DNA of 64,000 nucleotides from Arenibacter antarcticus (GCF_041320605.1 NZ_CP166679.1:1426001-1490000); one strand, 5' to 3'; shown: positions 9,083-18,678, numbered from the stretch's first letter. A program made the numbers and translations. Notes: generated by a model not told the origin, from the letters alone.

Positions 9083-9146
9083 AATAACAATAAATTTTTA
9101 ATCCTAATGGTGCACATCCGTTTAGGACTATGAATTTATTGTTATT
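9083..9146. repeat. Compound inverted repeat between hemB and the CNNM gene
   Basis: Outer arms AATAACAATAAATT (9083-9096) and AATTTATTGTTATT (9133-9146) are perfect 14-bp complements. Inside them TCCTAA (9102-9107) and TTAGGA (9122-9127) form a second stem. The whole would fold as one long hairpin 21 bp before the next ATG. Its function is unknown: terminator, operator or dispersed element. Confidence 0.7.
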
Positions 9147-9167
9147 TTAGTATCCTATCAGACTTTT

Positions 9168-10289
9168 ATGGGCCTACTTTTCTTTTATGCATTTATTTCT
9201 ATCCTATTTTCATTTCTATGTTCCATCTTAGAAGCGGTTTTACTGAGCGTTTCACAGACTTTTATCAACCTAGAAAAGAAAGATGGAAAATCGTACGCCC
9301 TTGATCTAGAAATCCTTAAAAAGGACGTAGATAAACCACTGATTGCCATCCTAACATTAAATACCATAGCACATACCGTTGGTGCAATATTAGTGGGAGT
9401 GCAAGCAAAAGTGGTCTATTCCGAATTATATGAGAATACAAAAAGATCGTTTTTAGGAATAGAATTTACGGAAGGCGCCATGGTTGGCCTGGTATCTACC
9501 CTAATGACAATTTTAATTTTAGTCGCTTCCGAAATAATCCCAAAGACCATTGGGGCTACCTATTGGAAACAATTGGTGAATTTCACCACCAAAACCTTAA
9601 AAATCATGGTATGGGCCCTTAAATGGACGGGCTTGTTATGGGTGCTGCAACTTTTCACCAAACTTGTAGGAAATAAGGGCATGGAAGGAAGTGTCTTGAG
9701 CAGAGAGGATTTTGGTGCGATGACAGATATTGCACACGAAGAAGGCGTTTTCCAAGAATCGGAATCTACCATCATCAGGAACCTCCTCAAATTTGACGAG
9801 GTATTGGTAAAAGATGTCATGACCCCAAGGGCAGTAGTGAAAATTGCATCGGAAGACGTCAGTATAAAGGAATTCTATGACGCCAATCCCAGAATGGTTT
9901 TCTCACGGATTCCTGTGTATAGCCAAAAAATTGATAATATTACTGGCTTTGTACTCAAGGACAAAGTACTGGAGGAGATCATCATTAATAATGGCGACGC
10001 CCCTCTATCCTCTATTAAGCGTGAGATCTTAATTAGTAACCGAAAAACACCCCTTCCCGAACTCTTTAGAACCTTTATTTCCGAAAATGAACACATTGCC
10101 TTGGTGGTGGACGAATACGGTTCCGTTAGTGGCGTGGTAAGCATGGAAGACATTTTAGAGACCCTATTGGGGCTCGAAATTATGGATGAAAGCGATAGTG
10201 TGGAAAACTTACAGCAATTGGCACGTAAAAATTGGAACGAACGGGCTAAAAGATTGGGAAATATTGGGGAAGATAAACCGCAGGAATGA
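9168..10289 (+). CDS. CNNM/CBS-domain membrane protein (CorC/HlyC-like)
   Basis: A 373-residue protein with an N-terminal DUF21/CNNM transmembrane domain (hydrophobic segments about 1-25, 60-85, 100-125, 140-165) containing SEIIPKTIGATYW, then a paired CBS module (about 200-335) with VKDVMTPRAVV and ALVVDEYGSVSGVVSMEDILE. The family is implicated in divalent cation (Mg2+, Co2+) export or homeostasis. It lacks the C-terminal CorC_HlyC domain of longer members. The stop overlaps the next start (ATGA), suggesting coupling to the MGMT gene. It is not in the usual gldE context. Confidence 0.88.
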   Translation: MGLLFFYAFISILFSFLCSILEAVLLSVSQTFINLEKKDGKSYALDLEILKKDVDKPLIAILTLNTIAHTVGAILVGVQAKVVYSELYENTKRSFLGIEFTEGAMVGLVSTLMTILILVASEIIPKTIGATYWKQLVNFTTKTLKIMVWALKWTGLLWVLQLFTKLVGNKGMEGSVLSREDFGAMTDIAHEEGVFQESESTIIRNLLKFDEVLVKDVMTPRAVVKIASEDVSIKEFYDANPRMVFSRIPVYSQKIDNITGFVLKDKVLEEIIINNGDAPLSSIKREILISNRKTPLPELFRTFISENEHIALVVDEYGSVSGVVSMEDILETLLGLEIMDESDSVENLQQLARKNWNERAKRLGNIGEDKPQE

Positions 10290-10762
10290 TAGAAACGGCC
10301 TTTTTAAAAACACCCTTGGGCATTGCCAAACTTGAAGGCGATGAAAATGGATTAACATCCCTTAGTATCTTGGATAGAGATGAAAAACCAACCGATATTA
10401 TTCCCGAAGAATTGGAAGATGCCGTATACCAATTAAAGGAATACTTTGATGGCAGTCGCACTCAATTTAGTTTGTTGCTAAACCCTATAGGAACCGAGTT
10501 CCAAAATAAAGTGTGGAAGGCCTTGGAACTAATCCCCTATGGCAAGACGGTCTCCTACTTGGAACTGTCCAAAACCTTGGGCGACCCAAATGCAATAAGG
10601 GCGGTGGCATCAGCCAACGGCAAAAATCCCTTGTGGATCATTATTCCATGTCATAGGGTAATTGGCAGTGATGGTTCCCTTACCGGATACGCAGGGGGAC
10701 TTCATCGAAAAAAATGGCTTTTAGAACATGAAAATCCAGCAAAACAGCAGTCACTTTTCTAA
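10286..10762 (+). CDS. ogt: Methylated-DNA--protein-cysteine methyltransferase
   Basis: Repairs O6-alkylguanine by irreversible transfer of the alkyl group to its own cysteine. Cys122 lies in the invariant PCHRVIG motif (121-127), followed by GYAGGLHRKKWLLEHE. The helix-turn-helix DNA-binding part precedes it (GKTVSYLELSKTLG, ANGKNP). At 158 residues it is the short Ogt type without an Ada regulatory domain. Confidence 0.93.
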   Translation: MIETAFLKTPLGIAKLEGDENGLTSLSILDRDEKPTDIIPEELEDAVYQLKEYFDGSRTQFSLLLNPIGTEFQNKVWKALELIPYGKTVSYLELSKTLGDPNAIRAVASANGKNPLWIIIPCHRVIGSDGSLTGYAGGLHRKKWLLEHENPAKQQSLF

Positions 10763-11020
10763 AAATTACAGACTATAGGGTATGTTGTAAAGAAAACAAT
10801 GAACCTCTTCATAGGCTTTATAGCATTTAATAGATACTATTGACCTCTTGTAGAATGTAACCCGAGAACAGTTGAAAATTTAAAATCACATACCAACCAG
10901 CAGGTCGGTTCTTGCTGTTGGACCTCCATGGAATACAATACCCTGAATTCCCCTTGGCCCGGGTATTTTCCTTTCAAAACAGTTTTAAATTAGTTTGTAT
11001 ATTTATAACTATACTACAAA

Positions 11021-12817
11021 ATGAATCTAGCATCTTTCAAAGAAATTTCCGATAAGGCCTACAACGCCTTTCAACGGTTTCCTATTACTTTATTATGGAC
11101 CATTTTGGGAAGTATATACTGTATTTATTTTATCGGAAAGGATGGAGGTGATTTTTTTGAAACCCATTTAAATGTATTTATGACCTTGGTAATAGGGGTT
11201 AGTTGGCTAATTGCAATACAATTTCTTATAGAGCAATTTCCTAATCCAAAAAAATGGCAATGGACAAAGATGGTCCTACTAGGGCTCCTTTTCCTGTTTT
11301 ATTGGCAGCTGCCTACACTTGTGGGTCATAATGACGATCCCACCTACTATGTCCGGTTTATGCTGTATTTTATCGCTGGCCATTTAGGTATCCTTTTTGC
11401 CCCATTTATCAAAAGCTGGAATAAAAACGCTCATTGGAACTATATTAAATCAGTTGGCTTTTCCATTGGAAGAAGCGCCCTTTTCTCTGGGGTACTCTAC
11501 TTAGGACTTGTATTGGCTCTATTAGCCCTCGAATCGCTCTTTGATATAAAAATATCAGGAAAACGCTATGGACAACTTTTTGTTTTCTGTTTAGGCACCG
11601 TTAATACATGGATTTATCTTTCAGATTTCCCAAAACAAATTTTACTGCAAACCACCATCTATTTCCATAAGGCCTTGGAGGTCTTTGTAAAGTATATTTT
11701 AATTCCACTAGTACTGTTGTATCTAATTATCTTATACGCTTACAGCCTAAAAATATTAATTCAATGGGAACTCCCACAAGGCTGGGTTTCATACTTGGTG
11801 ACGGCTTTGGCTATTTTGGGATTTGCAGTACAGCATATTATCGATCCGATTCAAAAAACCCTAAAATCATGGAGTATAAATACCTTCCATCCCTGGTTTT
11901 ATATTTTATTGTTACCCATGGTTGTATTACTATTTGTAGCCATTTTTAGACGAATTGACGACTACGGGTTCACCGAAAATCGATATTTTGTACTGCTACT
12001 TGCTTTTTGGATATTGGGAGTGACACTTTACCTATTGTTTAGCAAAGGAAAGCGACTAAAAGTGCTCTCTATTTCCCTTTTCATATTGGCTTTACTATCA
12101 TCCTTTGGCTTTTGGGGGACCTTCAGTATTTCGGAAAAAAGTCAAATAAATCAGTTTAAAAAAGTGTACTTAGAAGTAATGAAAAGCGATAAACTTGCCA
12201 ACCAGGCACAGTACCGCCAACTAACATCGATTATAGACTATTTGGCAGACCGTAAATTGGTGTCCAAATTAGATCCCATTATTGGGTTTTCCACCCATAG
12301 TATTCGTTTAGATACCATTGAAAACTCTAAAATAACCTACCACCACAATACCCCTCAAATATTGTTGGACCACATGGATATAAAAATAGACCCCGATATA
12401 AATTTCAATTACAATGATCTTTATTACAATCTTTATGATGGTAACACCAACAGCCACAGTTACCCCATTTCAGGTTTTGACTATTTTGCAGAACTGAATT
12501 TTTCTGATTCTGGCGATAACGACATAATGGAGATTGGCGAGTTATGGGTTAAATTTGATGAGAAGAATACACGTTTGCTGCTTTTGGACCCCAAAAAGAA
12601 GGATACCCTACTGGTGATTCCTATTGAGAATAAATTGAGGAAACTTGCAAAACACGGTTACAATTTAAATAACGCCAAGAAGGAAGAACTTACAATAACA
12701 TCTAGTGCTGAAGGAATTTATGCTAAGGTGGTTCTTACACAGTTGGGTTTTTACATGGATAGGGATTCTATCTCCCTACACAATGGAGAAATTTTTCTAT
12801 TTTTAAAACAACAATAG
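11021..12817 (+). CDS. DUF4153-type multi-spanning membrane protein
   Basis: A 598-residue protein with about ten to twelve hydrophobic segments in residues 25-375 and a soluble C-terminal domain of about 220 residues. The N-terminus (FPITLLWTILGSIYCIY) and repeated paired helices fit the DUF4153 family, whose function is unknown. The C-terminal part is rich in Asn/Asp/Tyr, including an NYNDLYYNLYDGN stretch, and is predicted to lie outside the cytoplasm. The next gene starts immediately after its stop, so the two share a transcript. Confidence 0.8.
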   Translation: MNLASFKEISDKAYNAFQRFPITLLWTILGSIYCIYFIGKDGGDFFETHLNVFMTLVIGVSWLIAIQFLIEQFPNPKKWQWTKMVLLGLLFLFYWQLPTLVGHNDDPTYYVRFMLYFIAGHLGILFAPFIKSWNKNAHWNYIKSVGFSIGRSALFSGVLYLGLVLALLALESLFDIKISGKRYGQLFVFCLGTVNTWIYLSDFPKQILLQTTIYFHKALEVFVKYILIPLVLLYLIILYAYSLKILIQWELPQGWVSYLVTALAILGFAVQHIIDPIQKTLKSWSINTFHPWFYILLLPMVVLLFVAIFRRIDDYGFTENRYFVLLLAFWILGVTLYLLFSKGKRLKVLSISLFILALLSSFGFWGTFSISEKSQINQFKKVYLEVMKSDKLANQAQYRQLTSIIDYLADRKLVSKLDPIIGFSTHSIRLDTIENSKITYHHNTPQILLDHMDIKIDPDINFNYNDLYYNLYDGNTNSHSYPISGFDYFAELNFSDSGDNDIMEIGELWVKFDEKNTRLLLLDPKKKDTLLVIPIENKLRKLAKHGYNLNNAKKEELTITSSAEGIYAKVVLTQLGFYMDRDSISLHNGEIFLFLKQQ

Positions 12818-13531
12818 ATGTTACATAAAATAAATTTGGAGCATATTCTCTTTTTGGACATTGAAACCGTTCCCGAACAAGAGAATTTTAATTTATTGGA
12901 GGATGCCAAAAAGGAGCTTTGGGAACAGAAATCCAAATACCAACGCAGGGACGAGTATAGCGCGGAAGAATTTTACGACCGTGCAGGAATCTGGGCCGAA
13001 TTTGGAAAAATAGTCACCATTTCCGTTGGCTATTTTAAATTTCAAGGCGACCAACGCAGTTTTAGGGTAACCTCTTTCCATGGTGAAGAATCTAAAATTC
13101 TAAAAGATTTTAAAATCTTGTTGGACACCCATTTTAATCACCCCAAACATCTATTATGCGGACATAACGGCAAAGAATTCGATTTCCCCTATATAGCCAG
13201 ACGGATGATCATCCACAAAATAGAATTGCCGGAAAAATTAAATCTATTTGGAAAAAAGCCCTGGGAAATTGCACATTTAGACACCATGGAACTCTGGAAG
13301 TTTGGCGATTATAAGCACTATACCTCCTTAAAACTTATGGCCAACGTTCTTGGTATTGCGTCTCCTAAAGAAGACATAGACGGAAGTATGGTAAAAGAGG
13401 TGTACTACAAGGAGAAGGACCTAGAGCGTATTATTAAATATTGTGAGTTGGATGTAATTACCACCGCACAGGTCTTTTTAAGGTTGCGCGGGGATGACTT
13501 ATTGGAAGAAGAGGAGATTAAACGTATCTAG
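12818..13531 (+). CDS. Predicted 3'-5' exonuclease, DEDDy (RNase H-like) type
   Basis: A 237-residue protein matching the stand-alone PolB-like exonuclease family. The four acidic metal ligands of the DEDD set are visible: Asp14 and Glu16 in FLDIET, Asp122 in GHNGKEFDFPYIARR, and Asp212 in YCELD, with Tyr208 making it the DEDDy subtype. It would trim 3' ends of DNA or RNA in the cytoplasm; the natural substrate is unknown. The ATG abuts the stop of the DUF4153 gene with no gap. Confidence 0.85.
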   Translation: MLHKINLEHILFLDIETVPEQENFNLLEDAKKELWEQKSKYQRRDEYSAEEFYDRAGIWAEFGKIVTISVGYFKFQGDQRSFRVTSFHGEESKILKDFKILLDTHFNHPKHLLCGHNGKEFDFPYIARRMIIHKIELPEKLNLFGKKPWEIAHLDTMELWKFGDYKHYTSLKLMANVLGIASPKEDIDGSMVKEVYYKEKDLERIIKYCELDVITTAQVFLRLRGDDLLEEEEIKRI

Positions 13532-13557
13532 CTTTGGCTTAATTAGACTTAGCGACC

Positions 13558-13601
13558 CTACTACTATTAGGATTTATAAAACTTAATGGTAGTAGTTTTT
13601 T
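13558..13601 (+). terminator. Intrinsic terminator of the exonuclease gene, overlapping the convergent CDS
   Basis: CTACTACTATTA (13558-13569) pairs with the 12 bases ending at 13595 (one G-U pair), followed by six T. It lies 27 bp past the exonuclease stop. The right arm is inside the last codons of the convergent peptidase gene, so the two 3' ends are interlocked. Confidence 0.8.
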
Positions 13602-15771
13602 GATCCCCTTGTACAAACAATACATATAATCCAACTGTTAAATCTGCAATTTGAATCTGCTTTTCTATGGCTTGTCCCTCCTTCACTACAATTCCGTTCA
13701 TGGATAGTATCTTATAGCTGGCGTTTAAGGGAAAATTCCCTTCCAACGTCATTAACTCCTGTACGGGATTGGGGATAATGGAAAAGCTTAATTTCTGCTC
13801 CAAGGGTATATAGTCCGATAAACGAAGGAGCTCCGTTTCTTCTCCCATAAAGCTAAACTCATATTCCGAGGTGTATCCAGAACTGGCATTTTCCGAACAA
13901 AAGGTTTTTAATCGGACCCAATAATCCGTGCCACTTACTAATCCCTCCAAGGTCAAGAAGTGATCAAAAGTGGATTCTACAATCCAATGGTCACTACCTT
14001 TTTTCTTGTATTCCACCTGAAAAAGTGCATCGGTATTTGCAATCCAGTTTAAACTTACAGAAGTATTCTTGGCAGTTGTCAGCGCCACCTCCTCAGGTAT
14101 GGTAAGCACACAGTCCGTTAGGGCTATTCCTGAAACGATAATGGAAAAGTTTTGGGCTCCCCCTTCCAGATTATTTTTATGCGAAACGGTAATGGTATAG
14201 GTTCCCTCAGCATTCAGAACTTCAATTTTCTCGAAGGGATCCACCTTATTGTCTCCTTTAAATGCAGGGGAATCCGCATTGGTACCGTCTAATTTCCAAG
14301 GAAAATGAGCTTCCCCCTCCTTAGTAATCCTAATATCTAGGTCGTTCACCAAAGCAGCGGTCATATCATTCAACAGTCCAATATTAACCACTCCTGTTGC
14401 CGGGTCTGTCCAAGAAATGGAAGCAGATAAAGGATCTATTCCATTGGCGCGTACGGTATAATTTTTTATTTCTCCCTCTAAAAGGCTCTCCTCGGAGATT
14501 AGGGAAGCATAACCTTTGTTCGCTATTAATTCTACAGCCGATTTAGAGTTGATAACCCCCCACCCCATATTGTAATCAGGTCCAGGGGCATTTACATCAT
14601 CGGCAGTGTGTAGTACCAATCCTTTTATAGTTGCGGCCTTCATAAAACTGCCTTCCACCTCTTCGTGATATTGTTGTAACAACAACATGGAGCCTGTTAC
14701 TCCAGGAGCGGCAACCGATGTTCCATGGGTGGTTTCATATCCATTATTGTTTTTGGCACCTGTAGTATAAATATTGCTGCCATGGGAAGCAATATCCGGT
14801 TTTATCCTCCCGTCATCCAGGGGTCCAAAACTGGAATAGGTAGCCACGGTGGCATGTAACAATTCCCCGTTATTGTTGGTTTCAATATTGGCCGCAGCAA
14901 CGGTAACTCCATTTTTTGAAGTGGCAAATCCCAACAATAGATCATATCCATCGTCAACAGTTCCAAAAATAGGCGATTGGTTGTCCTTACTTTTTTGCGC
15001 ATTTCCCGCAGCGGTAACCATTAAATAATAAGGTGCGCTGTACATAATCTTATCCCAGTCTCTGGATACGGAAATATAGGATCCAAAATACCAATCGGGG
15101 ACCCTATCTGGCCTAATTCCGTAGGAATGGTTGGATAATAACATTCCGTTGGCGGCCATTTCTGCAACTTCTATCTTATCCCTTGTCCAATCATTGGTAA
15201 CCGCTTTGGCTTTATAAGCTAGCCCCTTTGCTTTCTTGTCCAATCCGGAAGCAACCAAAATACCGGTGACCCTAGTTGCGTGCGAATCCACCACTTCACT
15301 CTGATCTGAAACACTTACCCTACTGTCAAATTCGGCATGCGTGGCCAAGGCCGATCCTGCATCCCACACACCTACCATCATATTTTCCCCATTAATACCC
15401 AAATTCAATAAGCCATTATCGTGCATCGTATTGGATCTGGTGGTGCTGTTCAAATCTGAACTGAAAGTACTGTAATAAATAGGAGTCCCATCTGGGCCAA
15501 TCGCGGTAAGTGCACTAAAATTTCCGTTGGGCAATCTTTCGGTCAATTTCCAGCCATTAACCTTAGCTTGCTGTAAAAGTTGACTTTTTTCCTGCGTAAA
15601 ATTGATTTTAAGATCATTTGTAAACGCTCCCAATTTAGCGCTATGAGTACCTTTTCTTATCTGTTGCAATTGAAGTTCGGTCTGTGCGGCAGATAGCAAA
15701 CTTACAAGGCAAAAAGTGATAAAAAGTATATACTTGCGAATCCAAAACAAGAAAGGTACTGTATAGGTCAT
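13567..15771 (-). CDS. S8 (subtilisin-like) serine peptidase with T9SS sorting domain
   Basis: A secreted protease of 734 residues. Numbered from the ATG at 15771: signal peptide (to about residue 29, ending SAAQ), catalytic Asp137 (VWDAG), His164 (DSHAT), oxyanion Asn257 (TAAGNA) and Ser352 (HGTSVAAPG), then a jelly-roll-like domain, a fibronectin III-like module, and a C-terminal 75-residue sorting domain with IIPNPVQELM and GLYVLFVQGDQKTTTIKFYK. This tail is of the type A T9SS class, so the protein should pass the outer membrane by type IX secretion and be anchored or released. An in-frame TTG four codons upstream is less likely. Confidence 0.93.
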   Translation of the reverse strand: MTYTVPFLFWIRKYILFITFCLVSLLSAAQTELQLQQIRKGTHSAKLGAFTNDLKINFTQEKSQLLQQAKVNGWKLTERLPNGNFSALTAIGPDGTPIYYSTFSSDLNSTTRSNTMHDNGLLNLGINGENMMVGVWDAGSALATHAEFDSRVSVSDQSEVVDSHATRVTGILVASGLDKKAKGLAYKAKAVTNDWTRDKIEVAEMAANGMLLSNHSYGIRPDRVPDWYFGSYISVSRDWDKIMYSAPYYLMVTAAGNAQKSKDNQSPIFGTVDDGYDLLLGFATSKNGVTVAAANIETNNNGELLHATVATYSSFGPLDDGRIKPDIASHGSNIYTTGAKNNNGYETTHGTSVAAPGVTGSMLLLQQYHEEVEGSFMKAATIKGLVLHTADDVNAPGPDYNMGWGVINSKSAVELIANKGYASLISEESLLEGEIKNYTVRANGIDPLSASISWTDPATGVVNIGLLNDMTAALVNDLDIRITKEGEAHFPWKLDGTNADSPAFKGDNKVDPFEKIEVLNAEGTYTITVSHKNNLEGGAQNFSIIVSGIALTDCVLTIPEEVALTTAKNTSVSLNWIANTDALFQVEYKKKGSDHWIVESTFDHFLTLEGLVSGTDYWVRLKTFCSENASSGYTSEYEFSFMGEETELLRLSDYIPLEQKLSFSIIPNPVQELMTLEGNFPLNASYKILSMNGIVVKEGQAIEKQIQIADLTVGLYVLFVQGDQKTTTIKFYKS

Positions 15772-15797
15772 TGGGTAATCCAATAAGATTAGGATTA

Positions 15798-15805
15798 CAA
15801 ATATA
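15798..15805 (-). promoter_or_regulatory. Candidate -7 element of the peptidase gene
   Basis: The minus strand reads TATATTTG here, a match to TAnnTTTG, placing the transcript start about 20 bases before the 15771 ATG. No -33 TTG at the usual spacing was found, so this is a weak call. Confidence 0.35.
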
Positions 15806-15922
15806 TTCTAAATCACAAAATAATCGACTAAAGACGCTTTTTATTCGACGAAAGGCACTCTATTGTTGTGAAGCGTCAAAAAAACGATATGAAAATCCAC
15901 TTTATAAATTGAATATCCTCCC

Positions 15923-16894
15923 TCAATTTAACTTAAGCAATACATAAACAGGAAAATGATCGCTATAACCACCCTTATACTTTTCTCCCGCATAAGTTCT
16001 AAACGGACTTCCCTTATACCTCCCTTTAGATTCCGTTAAAAAGGCCTCATCAAAAATATCGGCATGTGAAAAACTATGGGTCCCTTTCCCATAATTAAAA
16101 AAGTTATGAGAAACCATTATTTGATCAAAGAGATTCCAAGATCTTCTATAATTAACACTGCCCCTTGTTGGGGAGCGCAAGGTTTGCATGGGATTGTAGA
16201 GTTTATCGGCACCCATAAGGGTCTGTACACTGATTGAGGTAGGACCATCATTAAAATCGCCCATAACAATATAATTTGGATCCTTAAATTCCTCTTCAAT
16301 AAGGTTCATATAGGAAATAATAGTATTGGCAGCTTCAATCCGTTTGTAATCGGTTTCCTGATTGCCGGTTCTCCTAGAGGGCCAATGGTTGACAAAAACA
16401 TGAAGCATCTCCCCATTCAACAAACCTTGGACATACAGTATATCTCTGGTAGTATCTCTATCCCCATTGATGGCGTGTACGATTAAGGGTATAGGTTTAG
16501 ACTGTATCACCTTAAAATTATCCCTATTATAGATCAATGCGGTATCTATGCCCCTTTCATCGGGGGAATCATAATGCACATACCCGTAGTTATATTCCTT
16601 TAAGGGGTCTGTTGCCAGTAATTCTTGTACCACAGTTCCCTTTTCAACTTCAGCAATACCCACGAGTGTTGGTGGGTTACCTGCAGCTTGAAGACCAACC
16701 TTAGCGATAGTTGTAGCCAGTTTTTGTAACTTTTTTCTATAGCGTGTGGGTGTCCATTTCCTTGATCCGTTGGGAGTAAAATCTAGATCCAAGGTATTTT
16801 TGTCCGATAAGGCATCAAACAAGTTTTCTAGGTTATAAAATGCAATAGTATGCAGATTATCTTCCGATTTCTTCTCGAAAAATGAAAAATTCAT
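15923..16894 (-). CDS. Endonuclease/exonuclease/phosphatase family protein
   Basis: A 323-residue EEP-fold hydrolase. Metal and catalytic residues are visible in FYNLENLFD, the Glu of VGIAEVEKG, NHWPSRR, MGDFNDGP and the C-terminal GYSDHFPVYV. There is no signal peptide, so the protein is probably cytoplasmic. The family contains nucleases and phosphodiesterases and the substrate cannot be assigned from sequence. It is divergent from hflX with 76 bp between the starts. Confidence 0.88.
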   Translation of the reverse strand: MNFSFFEKKSEDNLHTIAFYNLENLFDALSDKNTLDLDFTPNGSRKWTPTRYRKKLQKLATTIAKVGLQAAGNPPTLVGIAEVEKGTVVQELLATDPLKEYNYGYVHYDSPDERGIDTALIYNRDNFKVIQSKPIPLIVHAINGDRDTTRDILYVQGLLNGEMLHVFVNHWPSRRTGNQETDYKRIEAANTIISYMNLIEEEFKDPNYIVMGDFNDGPTSISVQTLMGADKLYNPMQTLRSPTRGSVNYRRSWNLFDQIMVSHNFFNYGKGTHSFSHADIFDEAFLTESKGRYKGSPFRTYAGEKYKGGYSDHFPVYVLLKLN

Positions 16895-16970
16895 TCAAAT
16901 CGTTTAATGTAAGGCTAAATTAAGAAAACCCTTGGCAACTATTGATTAGATTTGTATTATAAACTGATAT

Positions 16971-18182
16971 ATGTTAGAAAAGAACACTATAGATCATGAG
17001 AAAGCGGTCCTTATAGGAGTGATGAACAAGGATCAAAATGAAGCAAAGGTAACCGAGTATTTAGACGAATTGGAATTCCTGACCTACACCGCAGGTGGGG
17101 AAGTCTGTAAACGTTTTGTACAACGTATAGACCTACCCAATCCAAAAACCTATATTGGAAGCGGGAAGATGTTGGAAGTAGAAGCTTATGTTAAGGAAAA
17201 TGATATTGGATCAGTAATTTTTGATGATGAGCTAACCCCTGGACAACAACGGAATATAGAAAAGCAGTTAAAGTGTAAAATCTTGGACCGTACCAGTCTG
17301 ATATTGGATATTTTCGCCCAAAGGGCACAGACTAGTTATGCCCGTACACAGGTAGAACTAGCCCAGTATGAATATTTTCTTCCAAGGTTAACAGGTTTAT
17401 GGACCCACTTGGAAAGACAGAGAGGGGGAATTGGCATGAGAGGTCCAGGTGAAACCGAAATAGAAACAGATAGACGTATTGTACGGGATAGAATCTCCTT
17501 GCTAAAGAAAAAGTTGCTCAAGGTAGATAAACAAATGGAAACCCAACGCGGGAATCGTGGTGCCATGGTACGTGTTGCCTTGGTAGGGTATACCAATGTC
17601 GGTAAATCCACGCTAATGAACGTGGTCAGTAAAAGTGAGGTCTTTGCAGAAAATAAATTATTTGCTACGGTAGATACCACGGTTAGGAAAGTAGTCATAG
17701 GAAACCTTCCGTTCTTATTAAGTGATACGGTAGGTTTTATCAGAAAACTACCTACACAATTAGTAGAGAGCTTTAAAAGCACCTTGGACGAGGTTCGAGA
17801 AGCGGATCTTCTTTTACATATCGTAGACATCTCCCATCCCAATTTTGAAGACCACATTGAGTCCGTTAATAAAACCCTTGCAGAAATAAACAGTGCCGAT
17901 AAAAAAACAATAATGGTCTTCAATAAGATAGACCTATACAAGAACGAAACCATTGACGAGGACGACCTTATTACAGAAAAAACCAATAAGCATTTCACCT
18001 TGGAAGAGTGGAAGAAAACTTGGATGCAACGGGTTGGGGAATACTCCATATTTATATCCGCTTTGAACAAGGAGAACCTAGAAGATTTCAGAAAAAGGGT
18101 TTATGATGAGGTAAGGGACATCCATATTACACGATTCCCATATAACAATTTCCTTTATCCCGAAAATCTGGATGAATACTAA
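16971..18182 (+). CDS. hflX: GTPase HflX
   Basis: Ribosome-associated GTPase that can split stalled or hibernating 70S ribosomes. The N-terminal HflX domain shows YIGSGKMLEV and FDDELTPGQQRN, the glycine-rich RGGIGMRGPGETEIETDRR follows at 151-169, and the G domain has G1 GYTNVGKST (206-214), DTVGFIRKLP (G3 and the family signature) and FNKIDLY (G4). Length 403 is typical. The minus strand holds a 244-codon open frame here that is only a shadow. Confidence 0.95.
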   Translation: MLEKNTIDHEKAVLIGVMNKDQNEAKVTEYLDELEFLTYTAGGEVCKRFVQRIDLPNPKTYIGSGKMLEVEAYVKENDIGSVIFDDELTPGQQRNIEKQLKCKILDRTSLILDIFAQRAQTSYARTQVELAQYEYFLPRLTGLWTHLERQRGGIGMRGPGETEIETDRRIVRDRISLLKKKLLKVDKQMETQRGNRGAMVRVALVGYTNVGKSTLMNVVSKSEVFAENKLFATVDTTVRKVVIGNLPFLLSDTVGFIRKLPTQLVESFKSTLDEVREADLLLHIVDISHPNFEDHIESVNKTLAEINSADKKTIMVFNKIDLYKNETIDEDDLITEKTNKHFTLEEWKKTWMQRVGEYSIFISALNKENLEDFRKRVYDEVRDIHITRFPYNNFLYPENLDEY

Positions 18183-18310
18183 TCATTACTTTTATTAGCG
18201 GTATAGTCGGTGGTCGGTGAAATCATACAGTTGGTTTGGCACACAACATCTTGATAGTCTTTCACAACATAAATTGCTTATAACCAATGTTGCATCCTAT
18301 ATTTACATTG

Positions 18311-18473
18311 TAATTAAGCATCAATACTGACCCCAAATCGTGTTTTTGTACTGATTATTTTAAGTCCTTTTTTCCCCCAAATTGGCACTTGACTTAACAA
18401 ATTTAGAATTACCAATTTTTACAGAATCCCTACTTAGCTAAAAGAAATGCCCCTTGCAAGAGGGGCTTTTTTT
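18311..18473 (+). ncRNA. Candidate small RNA downstream of hflX
   Basis: The 524-bp gap between hflX and the DUF3078 gene holds no convincing ORF but has a strong plus-strand terminator 267 bp after hflX. A promoter-like pair, TTG at 18274-18276 and TATATTTA at 18298-18305 (21 bp apart), could start an RNA near 18311. Inside, TTAAGTC (18360-18366) pairs with GACTTAA (18391-18397). It may instead be just a long hflX 3' UTR. The stretch 18183-18273 shows nothing recognisable. Confidence 0.3.
18449..18473 (+). terminator. Intrinsic terminator
   Basis: GCCCCT (18449-18454) pairs with AGGGGC (18461-18466), followed by seven T. It ends either the hflX transcript or the candidate small RNA upstream of it. 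Confidence 0.85.
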
Positions 18474-18652
18474 ATATGGATTCTAAGCATAGGGTATCAT
18501 TTATATTTTAATGCAAGGGTAATTGATAAGCGTATTGCTCACCCCTTCAAAGGGTCTAGATCACATGTTTGATTCTTAAACTACAAATAACCTAGGTAGA
18601 TTTTTTTATCAAACCCAACCCTCGATTTTGTTTTTAAAAAACAAACAGCAAC

Positions 18653-18678
18653 AAAAAAAGACCCTCAACACGAGGGCC
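18653..18678 (-). terminator. Intrinsic terminator of the DUF3078 gene
   Basis: On the minus strand GGCCCTC-GTGTT-GAGGGTC (one G-U pair) is followed by seven T. It lies about 30 bases after the DUF3078 stop. Confidence 0.85.

Noticed and set aside
10880..10935. Alternative hairpins (CCAACCAGCA/TGCTGTTGG versus AGGTC/GACCT) before the DUF4153 gene
   Set aside because: Mutually exclusive stems hinted at an attenuator, but no T tract follows and the stems are short.
17336..18070. 244-codon minus-strand frame inside hflX
   Set aside because: Antisense shadow of a well-conserved gene, with Ser/Leu-rich composition and no recognisable domain.
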